DNA of 11,648 nt from Chloracidobacterium sp. UBA3360 (GCA_002360555.1 DEQS01000107.1:1-11648); one strand, 5' to 3'; shown: positions 1 to 8,382, counted from the first letter of the stretch. Translations and numbers: made by a program. Notes: generated by a model from the letters alone, not told the origin.

Positions 1-56
1 CCGTTTCCAGACAAGGATTTTTGAACTCGCAGTTAGAGTTCGTCGTTTCAATCTAT

Positions 57-2480
57 ATGCAGGAATTTACAGATCAAATGCCGTCGGACATTGAGCGTTT
101 TCCGATGGTTCCCATCCGCGATGTAGTTATTTTCCCCTTTACGAAAGTGGCGTTTAAGATCGGACGGCCGTCATCCGTGGCCGCGCTCGAACAGGCGATG
201 GTCGGCGAACGGCAGATATTCCTCGCGACACAGCACGACGCGAGCGTTGACGAACCCGATGCGACGCAGATCTATCCGGTCGGCACCTTGGGACGCATTT
301 TGCAGGCACAGCGGCAGGACAACGGCCAGATAAAGGTCGTCGTCGAGGGCCAGTCACGCGGCCGCATGGTACGTGTCGAACAGGACGCCGACGGTATGTT
401 TCACGCACATGTGCGGCGTGTGATCTCGACGGACGAATCGGGCATCCGCACCGACGGTTTGCTGCAAAAGATACATTCGCTGGTCGAGCAGTTTCTGCGG
501 GTTTCACCGGACGCTTATGCCGATGCTTTGCACGCATCCTTACGCGGTGTTTCGGCGGCACAGATCGCGGATTCGATGTCGTCGCATCTGCGTATCGAAG
601 TTTTAGAAAAGCAAGAACTGCTTGAGACCGTGTCGGTCGCCGAGCGTCTGCAAAAGCTGATCGATGTGCTTGAGGCCGAGATCGAGAAAAAACAGATGGA
701 CCGCAACATCCATTCGCGGACCAAAAAGCAGATGGACAAGCATCAGCGTGAGTATTATCTCAACGAACAGATCAAAGCCATTCACAAAGAGCTTGGCCGC
801 AAGGACGAGAAAGCCGAGCTGGACGAGCTAAAGAAAAAGATCGAAGAAGCCGGGATGACCGTCGAGGCGAAGGAAAAGGCGTTGCAGGAATTTGCACGGC
901 TCGAGGCGATGCCGCCAATGTCCGCCGAAGGCACCGTCGCGAGAACCTATATTGACTGGCTTCTAAACGTGCCTTGGAGCGAAAGATCGGATGAGATCGA
1001 AGATCTGACGGTTGCGGAAGAGACTCTGAACGAGGACCATTACGGGCTTGAGAAGATCAAGGAACGCATTCTCGAATTCCTCGCAGTGCGTCAGTTAGTT
1101 AAGAATCCTAAGGGCACGATATTGTGCTTCGTCGGGGCACCGGGCGTTGGTAAAACCTCGCTTGGCAAATCGATCGCCAACGCGACGGGGCGTAAATTTA
1201 TGCGGCTCGCGCTTGGCGGCGTCCATGACGAAGCCGAGATCCGCGGCCATCGCCGGACGTACATCGGCTCGCTGCCCGGACAGATCATCCAACTGATGAA
1301 ACGCGCCGGAACGACGAACCCAGTTATTTTGCTTGATGAGGTCGATAAGCTCGGACGCGATTTTCGCGGCGATCCGTCGGCTGCGCTGCTTGAGGTGCTC
1401 GATCCGGAACAGAATCATACGTTTCGCGACCATTACTTAGATGTCGATTATGACCTGTCGCATGTGTTTTTTCTTGCGACGGCAAATGTGCTGCACACGA
1501 TCCCTCCGGCGTTGCAGGATCGGCTTGAGATACTGCATCTATCGGGCTACACCGAGCGTGAAAAGGTCGAGATCGCCAAACGGCATCTGCTGCCGAAGCA
1601 ATGCGAGAACAACGGCATCGACCCGTCGCAGATAGTTTTTACGGACGACGGCATTCTTGAGGTCATCCGACATTACACACGCGAAGCAGGGGTCCGCAAC
1701 CTCGAACGCGAGATCGGTGCATGCCTCAGAAAGATCGCTAGGAAGTATGTCGCGTCGGATGTGAAAGCTGATTTTCGCGTCTCGATCGACGCCGAAAAAG
1801 TACAGGAACTGCTCGGCATCATCCGTTACCGCAAACAAGACATCGCCCGCAAAAGCGAGATCGGCTTGGTCAACGGCCTGGCGTGGACAGAGGTCGGCGG
1901 TGACGTGCTGCAGGTCGAATGTACGCTTGTTAAAGGAAAAGGCGAGGTCACGCTGACCGGAAAACTTGGCGAAGTGATGCAGGAATCGGCAAAGGCAGCA
2001 CTGACCTGCGTTCGAACCCGTGCCGAAGAACTTGGCATCGACCCCGCGGATTTCAAAGAAAAAGATCTCCACATCCACGTGCCGGAGGGAGCTATTCCAA
2101 AAGACGGCCCGAGCGCAGGCATCACGCTTGCGACCGCGATGGTCTCGGCCCTGACGCGGCGACCGGCTCGTCACGATGTCGCGATGACCGGCGAGATAAC
2201 GCTTCGCGGCAAAGTGCTGCCGATCGGAGGGGTGAAAGAAAAATTGCTTGCGGCACACCGGTTTGGGCTAAAAACCATCATCCTATCAAAAGAGAACGAA
2301 AAAGATCTCGTTGATATACCCGAAGAGGTTCGCGACGATCTGACCATCCACACGGTCGAAACGATCGACGAGGTTTTGACCTTTGCTCTCGATGGTAATG
2401 TCGCGGAGGAAAGGCTAGACACACCGCAGCTTTGGAATACAAACACAGCGGCTACAGATATCTCGGCACCGATCGAATAG
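57..2480 (+). CDS. lon: ATP-dependent Lon protease (endopeptidase La)
   Basis: Cytoplasmic AAA+ serine protease that unfolds and degrades damaged and short-lived regulatory proteins. From the ATG at 57 the protein has 807 residues (E. coli Lon has 784). The LON N-terminal domain opens with RFPMVPIRDVVIFP (residues 14-27). A long helical linker carries the conserved QREYYLNEQIKAIHKELG around residues 230-247. The AAA+ module has Walker A GAPGVGKT with Lys366 and Walker B ILLDEVDKL with Asp427/Glu428. The protease domain has PKDGPSAG with catalytic Ser686 and GGVKEK with catalytic Lys729, the same 43-residue spacing as S679/K722 of E. coli. All key residues are present, so the enzyme should be active. 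The C-terminal tail of about 25 residues is not conserved. The start is uncertain: an in-frame TTG at 21 follows AAGGA (13-17) by only 3 nt, and an ATG at 78 is also in frame. I chose the ATG at 57. A hypothetical gene follows 14 bp downstream, probably in the same operon. Confidence 0.97.
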   Translation: MQEFTDQMPSDIERFPMVPIRDVVIFPFTKVAFKIGRPSSVAALEQAMVGERQIFLATQHDASVDEPDATQIYPVGTLGRILQAQRQDNGQIKVVVEGQSRGRMVRVEQDADGMFHAHVRRVISTDESGIRTDGLLQKIHSLVEQFLRVSPDAYADALHASLRGVSAAQIADSMSSHLRIEVLEKQELLETVSVAERLQKLIDVLEAEIEKKQMDRNIHSRTKKQMDKHQREYYLNEQIKAIHKELGRKDEKAELDELKKKIEEAGMTVEAKEKALQEFARLEAMPPMSAEGTVARTYIDWLLNVPWSERSDEIEDLTVAEETLNEDHYGLEKIKERILEFLAVRQLVKNPKGTILCFVGAPGVGKTSLGKSIANATGRKFMRLALGGVHDEAEIRGHRRTYIGSLPGQIIQLMKRAGTTNPVILLDEVDKLGRDFRGDPSAALLEVLDPEQNHTFRDHYLDVDYDLSHVFFLATANVLHTIPPALQDRLEILHLSGYTEREKVEIAKRHLLPKQCENNGIDPSQIVFTDDGILEVIRHYTREAGVRNLEREIGACLRKIARKYVASDVKADFRVSIDAEKVQELLGIIRYRKQDIARKSEIGLVNGLAWTEVGGDVLQVECTLVKGKGEVTLTGKLGEVMQESAKAALTCVRTRAEELGIDPADFKEKDLHIHVPEGAIPKDGPSAGITLATAMVSALTRRPARHDVAMTGEITLRGKVLPIGGVKEKLLAAHRFGLKTIILSKENEKDLVDIPEEVRDDLTIHTVETIDEVLTFALDGNVAEERLDTPQLWNTNTAATDISAPIE

Positions 2481-2482
2481 TC

Positions 2483-2487
2483 AGGAG
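2483..2487 (+). promoter_or_regulatory. Shine-Dalgarno site of the gene at 2495
   Basis: AGGAG lies 7 nt upstream of the ATG at 2495, an ideal spacing. It is the clearest ribosome binding site in the window. It fixes the start at 2495 rather than at the ATG at 2432 inside the 3' end of lon, which would add 21 residues that are only lon read in another frame. Confidence 0.8.
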
Positions 2488-2494
2488 AACACTA

Positions 2495-2935
2495 ATGAGT
2501 AAAGAAACATCGGCCGATCTGATAATGAAGCTCTACGATCTGCGTCGCGAGCCCAAGATGCGTGAGGCGAGGGCTTGGATCATCACGTTTTTTCCGGAGA
2601 GTATCGACGACGTGATGCGTGCGATCGTTGACGAATCAACGAGTGCAAATTATCGCATGGTGACGAGTTATTGGGACATGGCTGCCGGATTTGTAAATCA
2701 AGGTGCGATCGACGAGACGATGTTCATGCTCTCAGCGAGCGAAGCGTGGGTGGTCTATTCAAAGGTCGAGCCGTTCATTGCTCAGATCCGCGAAAATATG
2801 GGCAGCCCCAATGTAATGAAGCAGCTCGAAGACTTACTAATGCGACAAGCTAACGCCACCGAGATCCTCGCCGGACGCCGCGAAGCAATGAAACGCTGGA
2901 TGGCCGCACGAGCCGAATTGGCCAAATCAGTGTAA
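2495..2935 (+). CDS. Hypothetical helical cytoplasmic protein downstream of lon
   Basis: This 146-residue protein belongs to no family I recognise. It has no signal peptide and no membrane segment. The sequence is charged and almost entirely suited to alpha helix, beginning MSKETSADLIMKLYDLRREPKMREARAW, with methionine- and tryptophan-rich helices in the middle (SYWDMAAGF, AIDETMFML) and a basic/acidic C-terminal helix (AGRREAMKRWMAARAEL). It starts 14 bp after the lon stop with a strong AGGAG site and has no promoter-sized gap, so it is probably co-transcribed with lon. That placement could mean a link to protein quality control, but this is only inference. It converges on the gene on the opposite strand with 7 bp between stop codons and no visible hairpin terminator between them. 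Confidence 0.85.
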   Translation: MSKETSADLIMKLYDLRREPKMREARAWIITFFPESIDDVMRAIVDESTSANYRMVTSYWDMAAGFVNQGAIDETMFMLSASEAWVVYSKVEPFIAQIRENMGSPNVMKQLEDLLMRQANATEILAGRREAMKRWMAARAELAKSV

Positions 2936-2942
2936 CCACTGG

Positions 2943-3401
2943 TCAGCGGCAGCCCCGGATTTTTGCCTCTTGTCCGCGGACGACAGTAAATTCTCCTACG
3001 ACATCGCCTGTTGCGATCACGGTTATTTTGAACTTCAGCGATCTGCCGGTGACCTTGCCTTCGTAAATCACAGGCTGGGCAATGGGCGGATTATTAATGC
3101 GGATCGGGCCAAAACCGCGTCGAGTGTAGGTGCCCTCGACTTTGAAATATCCTTTTCTATCCTTTTTTAGTATCAGCGGGATCTCGCCGTTGGCACAGTC
3201 AAATGTAAGCGTCACGAAAGATTTCTCGACCACCATCTCTGCGCCGGCGGCTCCCCAAGTGCCGGCGGTAACCTTGTAAAGCTTTGGCTGTAAATATTCC
3301 ATAGCATTTGCCGGAGCAGGAAACATACCCATAACGAAGGTAGCGGCAATGATCGCCACAGCAATTGATCGACTAAGTTTATAGTTGCTGATAGGTTTCA
3401 T
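2943..3401 (-). CDS. Small secreted hypothetical protein
   Basis: This 152-residue protein is of unknown function. Residues 1-33 look like a Sec signal peptide: basic start (K2, K8, R11), hydrophobic stretch from about 13 to 27 (IAVAIIAATFVMGMF), then a PAPANA cleavage motif with the likely cut after Ala33. The mature part of about 119 residues is rich in alternating hydrophobic and polar residues (for example VEKSFVTLTFDC, GRSLKFKITVIATG), suggesting a small beta-rich fold. It contains two cysteines (69 and 151) that could form a disulfide outside the cytoplasm. The ATG at 3401 is preceded, on the minus strand, by AGGG about 10 nt upstream, a weak ribosome binding site. It is transcribed divergently from the large secreted protein at 3637 and convergently with the lon operon. 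I cannot assign a family. Confidence 0.8.
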   Translation of the reverse strand: MKPISNYKLSRSIAVAIIAATFVMGMFPAPANAMEYLQPKLYKVTAGTWGAAGAEMVVEKSFVTLTFDCANGEIPLILKKDRKGYFKVEGTYTRRGFGPIRINNPPIAQPVIYEGKVTGRSLKFKITVIATGDVVGEFTVVRGQEAKIRGCR

Positions 3402-3522
3402 AACATAATTGCCCTGGTGATATGACTCTGAACTCGTGCCAAAAGTTCGCCAATATTCATTGTCGCAGGCTAACGCTGGCTGAGATCACCCGCACAGTTT
3501 AGTAGTAGGGGGGAAAGTTTGC

Positions 3523-3552
3523 TTGTGCAGTGACGACGTGTGGTAGTAGAAT
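3523..3552 (+). promoter_or_regulatory. Weak candidate sigma-70-type promoter for the secreted protein gene
   Basis: In the 235-bp divergent intergenic region, TTGTGC (3523-3528) is followed after 18 nt by TAGAAT (3547-3552), which differs from TATAAT at one position. Transcription would begin near 3559, leaving a 5' leader of about 78 nt before the ATG at 3637. The -35 match is poor (3 of 6), so this is only a candidate. I saw no equally good promoter for the divergent minus-strand gene. Confidence 0.25.
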
Positions 3553-3636
3553 CTAGAAAGTTTTTTATAACGGAGCCTGCGCAAGCGTTTTGCGACAAGG
3601 CGCTCGGTATAGTTTCCAGACAATTTCGGGGGAAAA

Positions 3637-6051
3637 ATGAAGCAGAAGATTATCGTTCGGCGCATTACGAGTAATGCGGTGGTTCTCGGCGTTAGTATTT
3701 TGATGATACTGACATTATCGGTCACGGGACTTTCGCAAAGAGATACCCGCAAGATCTCCGGTGTCGGGGGCGGCTCAAAAAAGGTTGTAACGCCAAAAAC
3801 GACTGGTAAGAAACCTGTCGTGAAGAAAAAGGGAGACGATGAGATCATCGGCGTCCGTCTGAAAACCGAGCCCGGCGTACAGCGGACAAATGCAGAGATC
3901 CAGCAGTCAGAGCTTTTCTTTCCTGGTTCGAAGCGTCCTATGCTGCTGCCGGAACGGGAAATTGAAAGAGATGAAGACTCAAAGGCTCAAAATCCTGATG
4001 CGCCCGCCGTTTCTCAGTGGCCGATCCAAAAACGGACGAGACGTGCCCTCGAAAATATCACGGCTGATGCCCACACTTTGGGGAGTGCATTTGACGCGGC
4101 GACCCTGACTGATACAAGCTCGTTTCCACCTGATTCTAACGGAGCCGCAGGGCCAACCCAGTATATTGGTTTTCAGAACGGCAGGATCAGGTCATTTAAC
4201 AAGTTTTCGGGGTTGGCTGACGGTGTTATGAACCTCAACCCAGATGTTTTTTATGCTTCGGTCATGACTCCTATTGGTGGCGGTGTCGTTGCCAATTTTA
4301 CAACCGATCCGCAGATCCGGTACGACCGATTTACGTCACGTTGGTTTTTGATAATGATCGATGTGCCGTGTTTGGATGTTAACTGTACCTCGACCGCCGC
4401 AAATCGTGTCGTCATGGCGGTTAGTGATGCTGCGAGCAATGGGACGATCACCGCGGGGACCGTCTGGACATTCTTTCAATTTAAGCCAAGCCCAACTACA
4501 GAATTTTGTGACTATGAATCGCTAGGTGTCGATGTGAATGCTTTGTATGTAGGTTGTAACATGTTCAGTGCCGCAGGGAGTTTTACAAACACCAATGGCT
4601 ATGTGATCCAAAAGAGCAGCGTCTTGGGTGCAGGCCCCGCCGCCGTAACAGCTTTTCCGGGGCTTTTGGTTGCCTCAGCGGGGCCTTTTGCCCCGCGAGG
4701 TGTTGATAATTATGATCTCGGTGCAACCGAAGGATATTTTGTCGGCCCCGATAACGCGACCTTTAGCACAATTATGTTTAGGCGTGTGAGTAATCCCGGC
4801 ACCGTGTCGCCGACTATCTCCGGAAACATTAGTGTTTCAGTCCCAACAACGACTTTTCCAAATCGAGTCGAGCATTTGGGGAATACTGGCGGGCTCAACG
4901 GCGGACTAGATGCGTTGGATGATCGGCTCTATCAAGCAATGATCCGCAACGGACGGCTCTGGACCGCCCACAACTTTAGGGTAACGGCTGCAGGTGTGGC
5001 AAGCACGGCGGCTGAGAGCCGAAATGCTTCCAGATGGTACGAATTTCAGAATCTGACGACAACCCCGACAATTGTTCAATCCGGTACGGTTTTTGACAAT
5101 TCCGCAACCAGAGCGGCGGCAAGGCAATACACGATTCCGTCAATAGTAGCTACAGGACAAGGGCATGCGGTAATTGGTTTTACGATGGCTGGCACTCCAG
5201 TCGGACCCACACCTGCTTTCGCGAGCCGTCTTTCGGGTGATACCGCAGGGACAATGGCGGGTCCACCGACCACCCCTGCGGTCACGTTTGGGACCACAAC
5301 CGCGAATTATAATCCGGCGAGCGACCCAGGCGGAGCGTCTGGCAGACGTTGGGGGGATTATTCAGCCACCGTTGTTGACCCTCTCGACGATATGACAGTT
5401 TGGACCGCTCAACAGTACAATCAGGCGTCGAATAGCTATGCGGTTCGCGTTGGCAGATTGCTTGCACCGCCGCCGGCTACACCGGTTGCGAATTCGATCG
5501 CTTCTGGTGTCACTAATGTAAATCTCGTCATTACCGGTACGTCATCGGCGGGATCGGGATTCTATGATCCGGGTCCAGATCTACCGGCTCCGGCACGGCC
5601 ATTTAACCACATTCAGGCCGCAGTAAGCGGGACAAATGTGGTTGTGAACAGCGTGACCTACACAAGTCCGACCAGCATTACGCTAAATTTGACCACTACC
5701 GGTGCGGCCCAAGGGGCAAGGATATTAGCGATCACCAATCCGGATGGTCAGCAGGTCACCGGCACACTCACGATCAACCCGCCAACGGCTGCTAATGCGA
5801 GCATTTCCGGCCGCGTTACCAGTGCTGAGGGCCGCGGTATTCGAGGGGCAGTTATCAGGATCCAAAGTTCTGACGGAGCAGTGAACCGCGTTGTTATGAC
5901 CAACTCGATGGGATATTACATGATCCCTGATATGGAGACTGGCATTACCTACGTGATCTCGATACAGTCGCGTCGGTTTGTGTTTGAACCTGCAAGCGTT
6001 GTGTACACACATCAGGATCAGATCGCAGATCTTAATTTTAGGGCACAATAA
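3637..6051 (+). CDS. Exported multidomain protein with C-terminal carboxypeptidase-regulatory-like domain
   Basis: This 804-residue protein is exported or surface-associated. Residues 1-33 form a signal peptide: basic start (K2, K4, R8, R9) and hydrophobic core 14-32. A basic, lysine-rich linker follows to about residue 70. The central region, about 150-608, carries FPPDSNGAAGPTQY (PPDSNG at 164-169), FTTDPQIRYDRFTSRWF (Asp224 onward) and several cysteines, a pattern I associate with large secreted propeller-like or sialidase-like domains of environmental bacteria. No catalytic residues can be assigned. Residues about 612-718 look like an immunoglobulin-type (IPT/TIG-like) beta domain. Residues 720-804 (SISGRVTSAEGRGIRGA ... 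YYMIPDMETG) are a carboxypeptidase-regulatory-like beta-sandwich, common in Blastocatellia surface proteins. GGGGGA at 3628-3633 serves as ribosome binding site. The gene is monocistronic, ending at an intrinsic terminator. Its role may be surface binding or adhesion, which is inference. Confidence 0.9.
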   Translation: MKQKIIVRRITSNAVVLGVSILMILTLSVTGLSQRDTRKISGVGGGSKKVVTPKTTGKKPVVKKKGDDEIIGVRLKTEPGVQRTNAEIQQSELFFPGSKRPMLLPEREIERDEDSKAQNPDAPAVSQWPIQKRTRRALENITADAHTLGSAFDAATLTDTSSFPPDSNGAAGPTQYIGFQNGRIRSFNKFSGLADGVMNLNPDVFYASVMTPIGGGVVANFTTDPQIRYDRFTSRWFLIMIDVPCLDVNCTSTAANRVVMAVSDAASNGTITAGTVWTFFQFKPSPTTEFCDYESLGVDVNALYVGCNMFSAAGSFTNTNGYVIQKSSVLGAGPAAVTAFPGLLVASAGPFAPRGVDNYDLGATEGYFVGPDNATFSTIMFRRVSNPGTVSPTISGNISVSVPTTTFPNRVEHLGNTGGLNGGLDALDDRLYQAMIRNGRLWTAHNFRVTAAGVASTAAESRNASRWYEFQNLTTTPTIVQSGTVFDNSATRAAARQYTIPSIVATGQGHAVIGFTMAGTPVGPTPAFASRLSGDTAGTMAGPPTTPAVTFGTTTANYNPASDPGGASGRRWGDYSATVVDPLDDMTVWTAQQYNQASNSYAVRVGRLLAPPPATPVANSIASGVTNVNLVITGTSSAGSGFYDPGPDLPAPARPFNHIQAAVSGTNVVVNSVTYTSPTSITLNLTTTGAAQGARILAITNPDGQQVTGTLTINPPTAANASISGRVTSAEGRGIRGAVIRIQSSDGAVNRVVMTNSMGYYMIPDMETGITYVISIQSRRFVFEPASVVYTHQDQIADLNFRAQ

Positions 6052-6070
6052 GTCTGACCTATCATTCTCC

Positions 6071-6103
6071 GGCCCGCGAACTATTCTTCGCGGGCCTTTT
6101 TTT
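6071..6103 (+). terminator. Intrinsic (Rho-independent) terminator
   Basis: A perfect 10-bp GC-rich stem (GGCCCGCGAA at 6071-6080 with TTCGCGGGCC at 6087-6096) closes a 6-nt loop. It is followed directly by seven T residues (6097-6103). It lies 20 bp after the stop codon of the secreted protein gene. The other strand has no T-run after the stem, so it works only in the plus direction. It separates this gene from engB. Confidence 0.95.
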
Positions 6104-6158
6104 GTTTTCGCCGTGAACTCGACTTGAATCTTTTCACCAAACCCACCAAACTTACAAC

Positions 6159-6740
6159 GTGAAAGTAACCTCAGCTGAATTTATCAAAAGCGCATTTGAG
6201 ATGGCCCACTGGACGACCGATGGGCGGCCGGAGATCGCATTTCTTGGGCGTTCAAATGTCGGTAAATCCTCGCTCATCAATTCGCTGCTGTTGAGGAAGG
6301 GGCTTGCCCGCACGTCAAATACCCCTGGCCGGACGCAGAGCATCAATTTCTTTCTCATCAACGACCGGTTTTACTTCACAGATCTGCCCGGATACGGTTA
6401 CGCCAAAGTATCGAAATCAATGCGATCCGATTGGGGCAAGATGGCTGAGGAGTATTTGGCGGAAAGGCAAGAGTTGGCATTGTGTGTCCAGTTGATCGAC
6501 TCGCGGCATAAGCCAACAGAACTTGATATGCAGCTCAATGAGTGGCTTGTCCATCACGGCAAGCCGCATATAATTGCCGCGACCAAGGCCGATAAATTGT
6601 CTAATAACGAGCTGCGAAAGTCGCTGACCGTGACGCAAAGGATGCTCGGCGATGTAAAGGTGGTGCCTTATTCGGCAACGACAGGACGTGGCCGTGACGA
6701 ACTGTGGGGCGAGCTAAATACGGCCGTAGAAAAATATTGA
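6159..6740 (+). CDS. engB: Ribosome-biogenesis GTPase EngB/YsxC (YihA family)
   Basis: Cytoplasmic GTP-binding protein needed for assembly of the large (50S) ribosomal subunit; 193 residues, the usual family length. All GTPase motifs are present: G1 GRSNVGKS (30-37), the G2 region TPGRTQSINFF (55-65), G3 DLPG (75-78) followed by the family hallmark YGYAKVSKS, G4 TKAD (142-145) and G5 SAT (172-174). The start is a GTG at 6159. The resulting N-terminus, MKVTSAEFIKSA, resembles the start of Bacillus subtilis YsxC (MKVT), which supports this unusual start codon even though no Shine-Dalgarno sequence precedes it. The gene has its own space between the terminator at 6071-6103 and the rho leader, so it is probably transcribed alone. 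I see no convincing promoter in 6104-6158. Confidence 0.96.
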   Translation: MKVTSAEFIKSAFEMAHWTTDGRPEIAFLGRSNVGKSSLINSLLLRKGLARTSNTPGRTQSINFFLINDRFYFTDLPGYGYAKVSKSMRSDWGKMAEEYLAERQELALCVQLIDSRHKPTELDMQLNEWLVHHGKPHIIAATKADKLSNNELRKSLTVTQRMLGDVKVVPYSATTGRGRDELWGELNTAVEKY

Positions 6741-6748
6741 TTTTTCTA

Positions 6749-6778
6749 TTGATTTACATTTAGAAAAAGTGTAATAAT
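6749..6778 (+). promoter_or_regulatory. Candidate promoter of rho
   Basis: TTGATT (6749-6754; 4 of 6 to TTGACA) is followed after 18 nt by AATAAT (6773-6778; 5 of 6 to TATAAT). It sits in a markedly AT-rich stretch just after the engB stop. Transcription would start near 6785, giving rho a leader of about 190 nt. Confidence 0.35.
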
Positions 6779-6784
6779 TGATTT

Positions 6785-6974
6785 TCCCTTTAATTCAGGG
6801 TTTTTGGAAAAAAGCTGAAAGGCTTGTTTCAAGGCAATACTACATACAATCCATACGATTTTCTCCGCTTGTCAATTTCAAATTCGTTCAAATGCGCACC
6901 GTGTGCGCGGGAAAATTGTTAATTCACTAAAGTGTTGAAAATAGAACACTAACCACCTATTCAATTTCATAGTC
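6785..6974 (+). promoter_or_regulatory. Long leader of rho with possible autoregulatory signals
   Basis: This stretch between the candidate promoter and the rho ATG holds several possible signals. There is a weak hairpin, CCCT/AGGG (6786-6800), followed by TTTTT. A C-over-G segment at 6835-6893 (about 15 C to 4 G) resembles a Rho-utilisation site. A small hairpin, GCGCAC/GTGCGC with a 3-nt loop, lies at 6894-6908. A 12-codon upstream ORF (ATG 6892, stop 6928-6930) overlaps that hairpin. In E. coli, rho is autoregulated through Rho-dependent termination in its leader, so a similar arrangement is plausible here. None of these parts is proven. Confidence 0.3.
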
Positions 6975-8378
6975 ATGGCAACCAAAACCACACCTAACCG
7001 TAAGCCCAAAGCCGAAAAGATCGTTGACGACGCAGAGGTTTCGACCGTAGAAGAAGCTGCCGACGCCGTCGCGTCTGAAGCAAAATCTGCATCTTCGAAT
7101 GGCAAATCCGACGACTCCAGCATGATGAATCTTGCCGGCCTCAAGGATATGTCGATCAGCGAACTCACCCATATCGCCAAGGAAATGGGCATCGAGGGAG
7201 CGACCGGCCTCAGAAAGCAGGAGCTTATCTTTAAGGTTCTCGCGGCTCAGACCGAGAAAAGCGGATTGATCTTTTCCGAGGGCGTGCTTGAGACTCTGCC
7301 CGATGGTTTTGGTTTTCTTCGTGCACCGGAATACAACTATCTGCCGGGCCCCGACGATATTTATGTTAGCCCTTCGCAGATCCGCAAATTTGACCTGCGA
7401 ACAGGCGACACGGTTTCCGGCCAGATCCGCCCGCCTAAGGAGGGCGAACGCTACTTTGCGCTTATCAAGGTAGAGGCGATCAATTTTGAGGCGCCGGAAC
7501 AATCACGCGAGAAAATTTTCTTTGACAATCTGACGCCGCTTTATCCGGACGAACAGTTGACGCTCGAGATCGAGGGCGACCCGACAAAGATCTCAGCCCG
7601 CGTCATGGATCTTGTCACGCCGATCGGCAAAGGCCAGCGTGCCTTGATCGTGGCTCCGCCGCGAACTGGTAAGACGATGTTGCTCCAGACGATCGCAAAT
7701 TCGATCACGGAAAATCATCCTGAGGTCGCTCTGATCGTATTGCTCATCGACGAACGCCCCGAGGAAGTCACGGACATGCAGCGTTCGGTCAAGGGCGAGG
7801 TCATCTCATCGACATTTGACGAGCCGCCGACCCGCCACGTGCAGGTGGCCGATATGGTCATCGAAAAGGCAAAACGCCTGGTCGAACACAAACGCGACGT
7901 CGTCATCCTGCTCGATTCGATCACACGTCTCGCACGTGCCCACAACGCCGTTGTGCCGCCGTCGGGTAAGATCCTGTCAGGAGGTATCGATTCAAACGCT
8001 TTGCAGCGGCCCAAGCGGTTCTTTGGTGCTGCACGTAATATTGAGGAAGGCGGTTCGTTGACGATCATCGCGACAGCCCTTATCGACACCGGTTCGCGAA
8101 TGGATGACGTTATTTTTGAGGAATTTAAGGGAACCGGTAACTCGGAGATACAGCTTGACCGCAAGCTTTCGGACAAACGTCTGTTCCCGGCTATCGACCT
8201 GCAGCGTTCGGGTACGCGAAAAGAAGAATTGCTCATCGACAAGGAAAACCTCGCACGTATCTGGGTCATGCGCCGTGTGCTAAATCCGCTCTCGCCCGTC
8301 GAGCAGATGGAGGTCGTTATCGAACGCCTCTCCAAGACCAAAACAAACGCCGAATTTTTGGCGTCGATGCAAACGTAG
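6975..8378 (+). CDS. rho: Transcription termination factor Rho
   Basis: Hexameric RNA-dependent ATPase/helicase that ends transcription at C-rich unstructured RNA. The 467 residues exceed E. coli Rho (419) because of an N-terminal low-complexity, acidic and alanine-rich extension (residues 1-49). The Rho_N helical domain follows (about 50-95, LKDMSISELTHIAKEMGI). The OB-fold RNA-binding domain carries GFGFLR (111-116). The RecA-type core has Walker A APPRTGKT with Lys233, Walker B VILLDSITR with Asp314, the Q-loop region SGKILSGGIDSNALQRPKRF, FGAARNIEEGGSL, and near the C-terminus RSGTRKEELL, which includes the arginine that contacts ATP across subunits. No Shine-Dalgarno sequence precedes the ATG at 6975, but no other start fits better. 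The gene is followed 4 bp later by a heptad-repeat hairpin element, not by a normal terminator. Confidence 0.98.
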   Translation: MATKTTPNRKPKAEKIVDDAEVSTVEEAADAVASEAKSASSNGKSDDSSMMNLAGLKDMSISELTHIAKEMGIEGATGLRKQELIFKVLAAQTEKSGLIFSEGVLETLPDGFGFLRAPEYNYLPGPDDIYVSPSQIRKFDLRTGDTVSGQIRPPKEGERYFALIKVEAINFEAPEQSREKIFFDNLTPLYPDEQLTLEIEGDPTKISARVMDLVTPIGKGQRALIVAPPRTGKTMLLQTIANSITENHPEVALIVLLIDERPEEVTDMQRSVKGEVISSTFDEPPTRHVQVADMVIEKAKRLVEHKRDVVILLDSITRLARAHNAVVPPSGKILSGGIDSNALQRPKRFFGAARNIEEGGSLTIIATALIDTGSRMDDVIFEEFKGTGNSEIQLDRKLSDKRLFPAIDLQRSGTRKEELLIDKENLARIWVMRRVLNPLSPVEQMEVVIERLSKTKTNAEFLASMQT

Positions 8379-8382
8379 TCTC

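Noticed and set aside
21..59. TTG start at 21 for lon, adding 12 residues
   Set aside because: AAGGA at 13-17 lies only 3 nt from the TTG, the extra residues are not part of the conserved Lon N-terminus, and an ATG at 57 is available. It remains a possible alternative.
1539..2258. 239-residue open frame antisense to lon
   Set aside because: It is a shadow of lon on the opposite strand, with composition driven by lon codons and no recognisable domain.
4..3623. 11-bp match TTTCCAGACAA at 4-14 and 3613-3623
   Set aside because: Chance matches of this length are expected several times in a window of this size, and the contexts differ.
5725..6048. Antisense open frame under the secreted protein's C-terminal domain
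   Set aside because: It is a shadow of the plus-strand gene, with no ribosome binding site and no domain.
6786..6805. Terminator after engB (CCCT/AGGG hairpin followed by TTTTT)
   Set aside because: The stem is only 4 bp with a 7-nt loop, too weak to call as a separate terminator. It is mentioned only as part of the rho leader.
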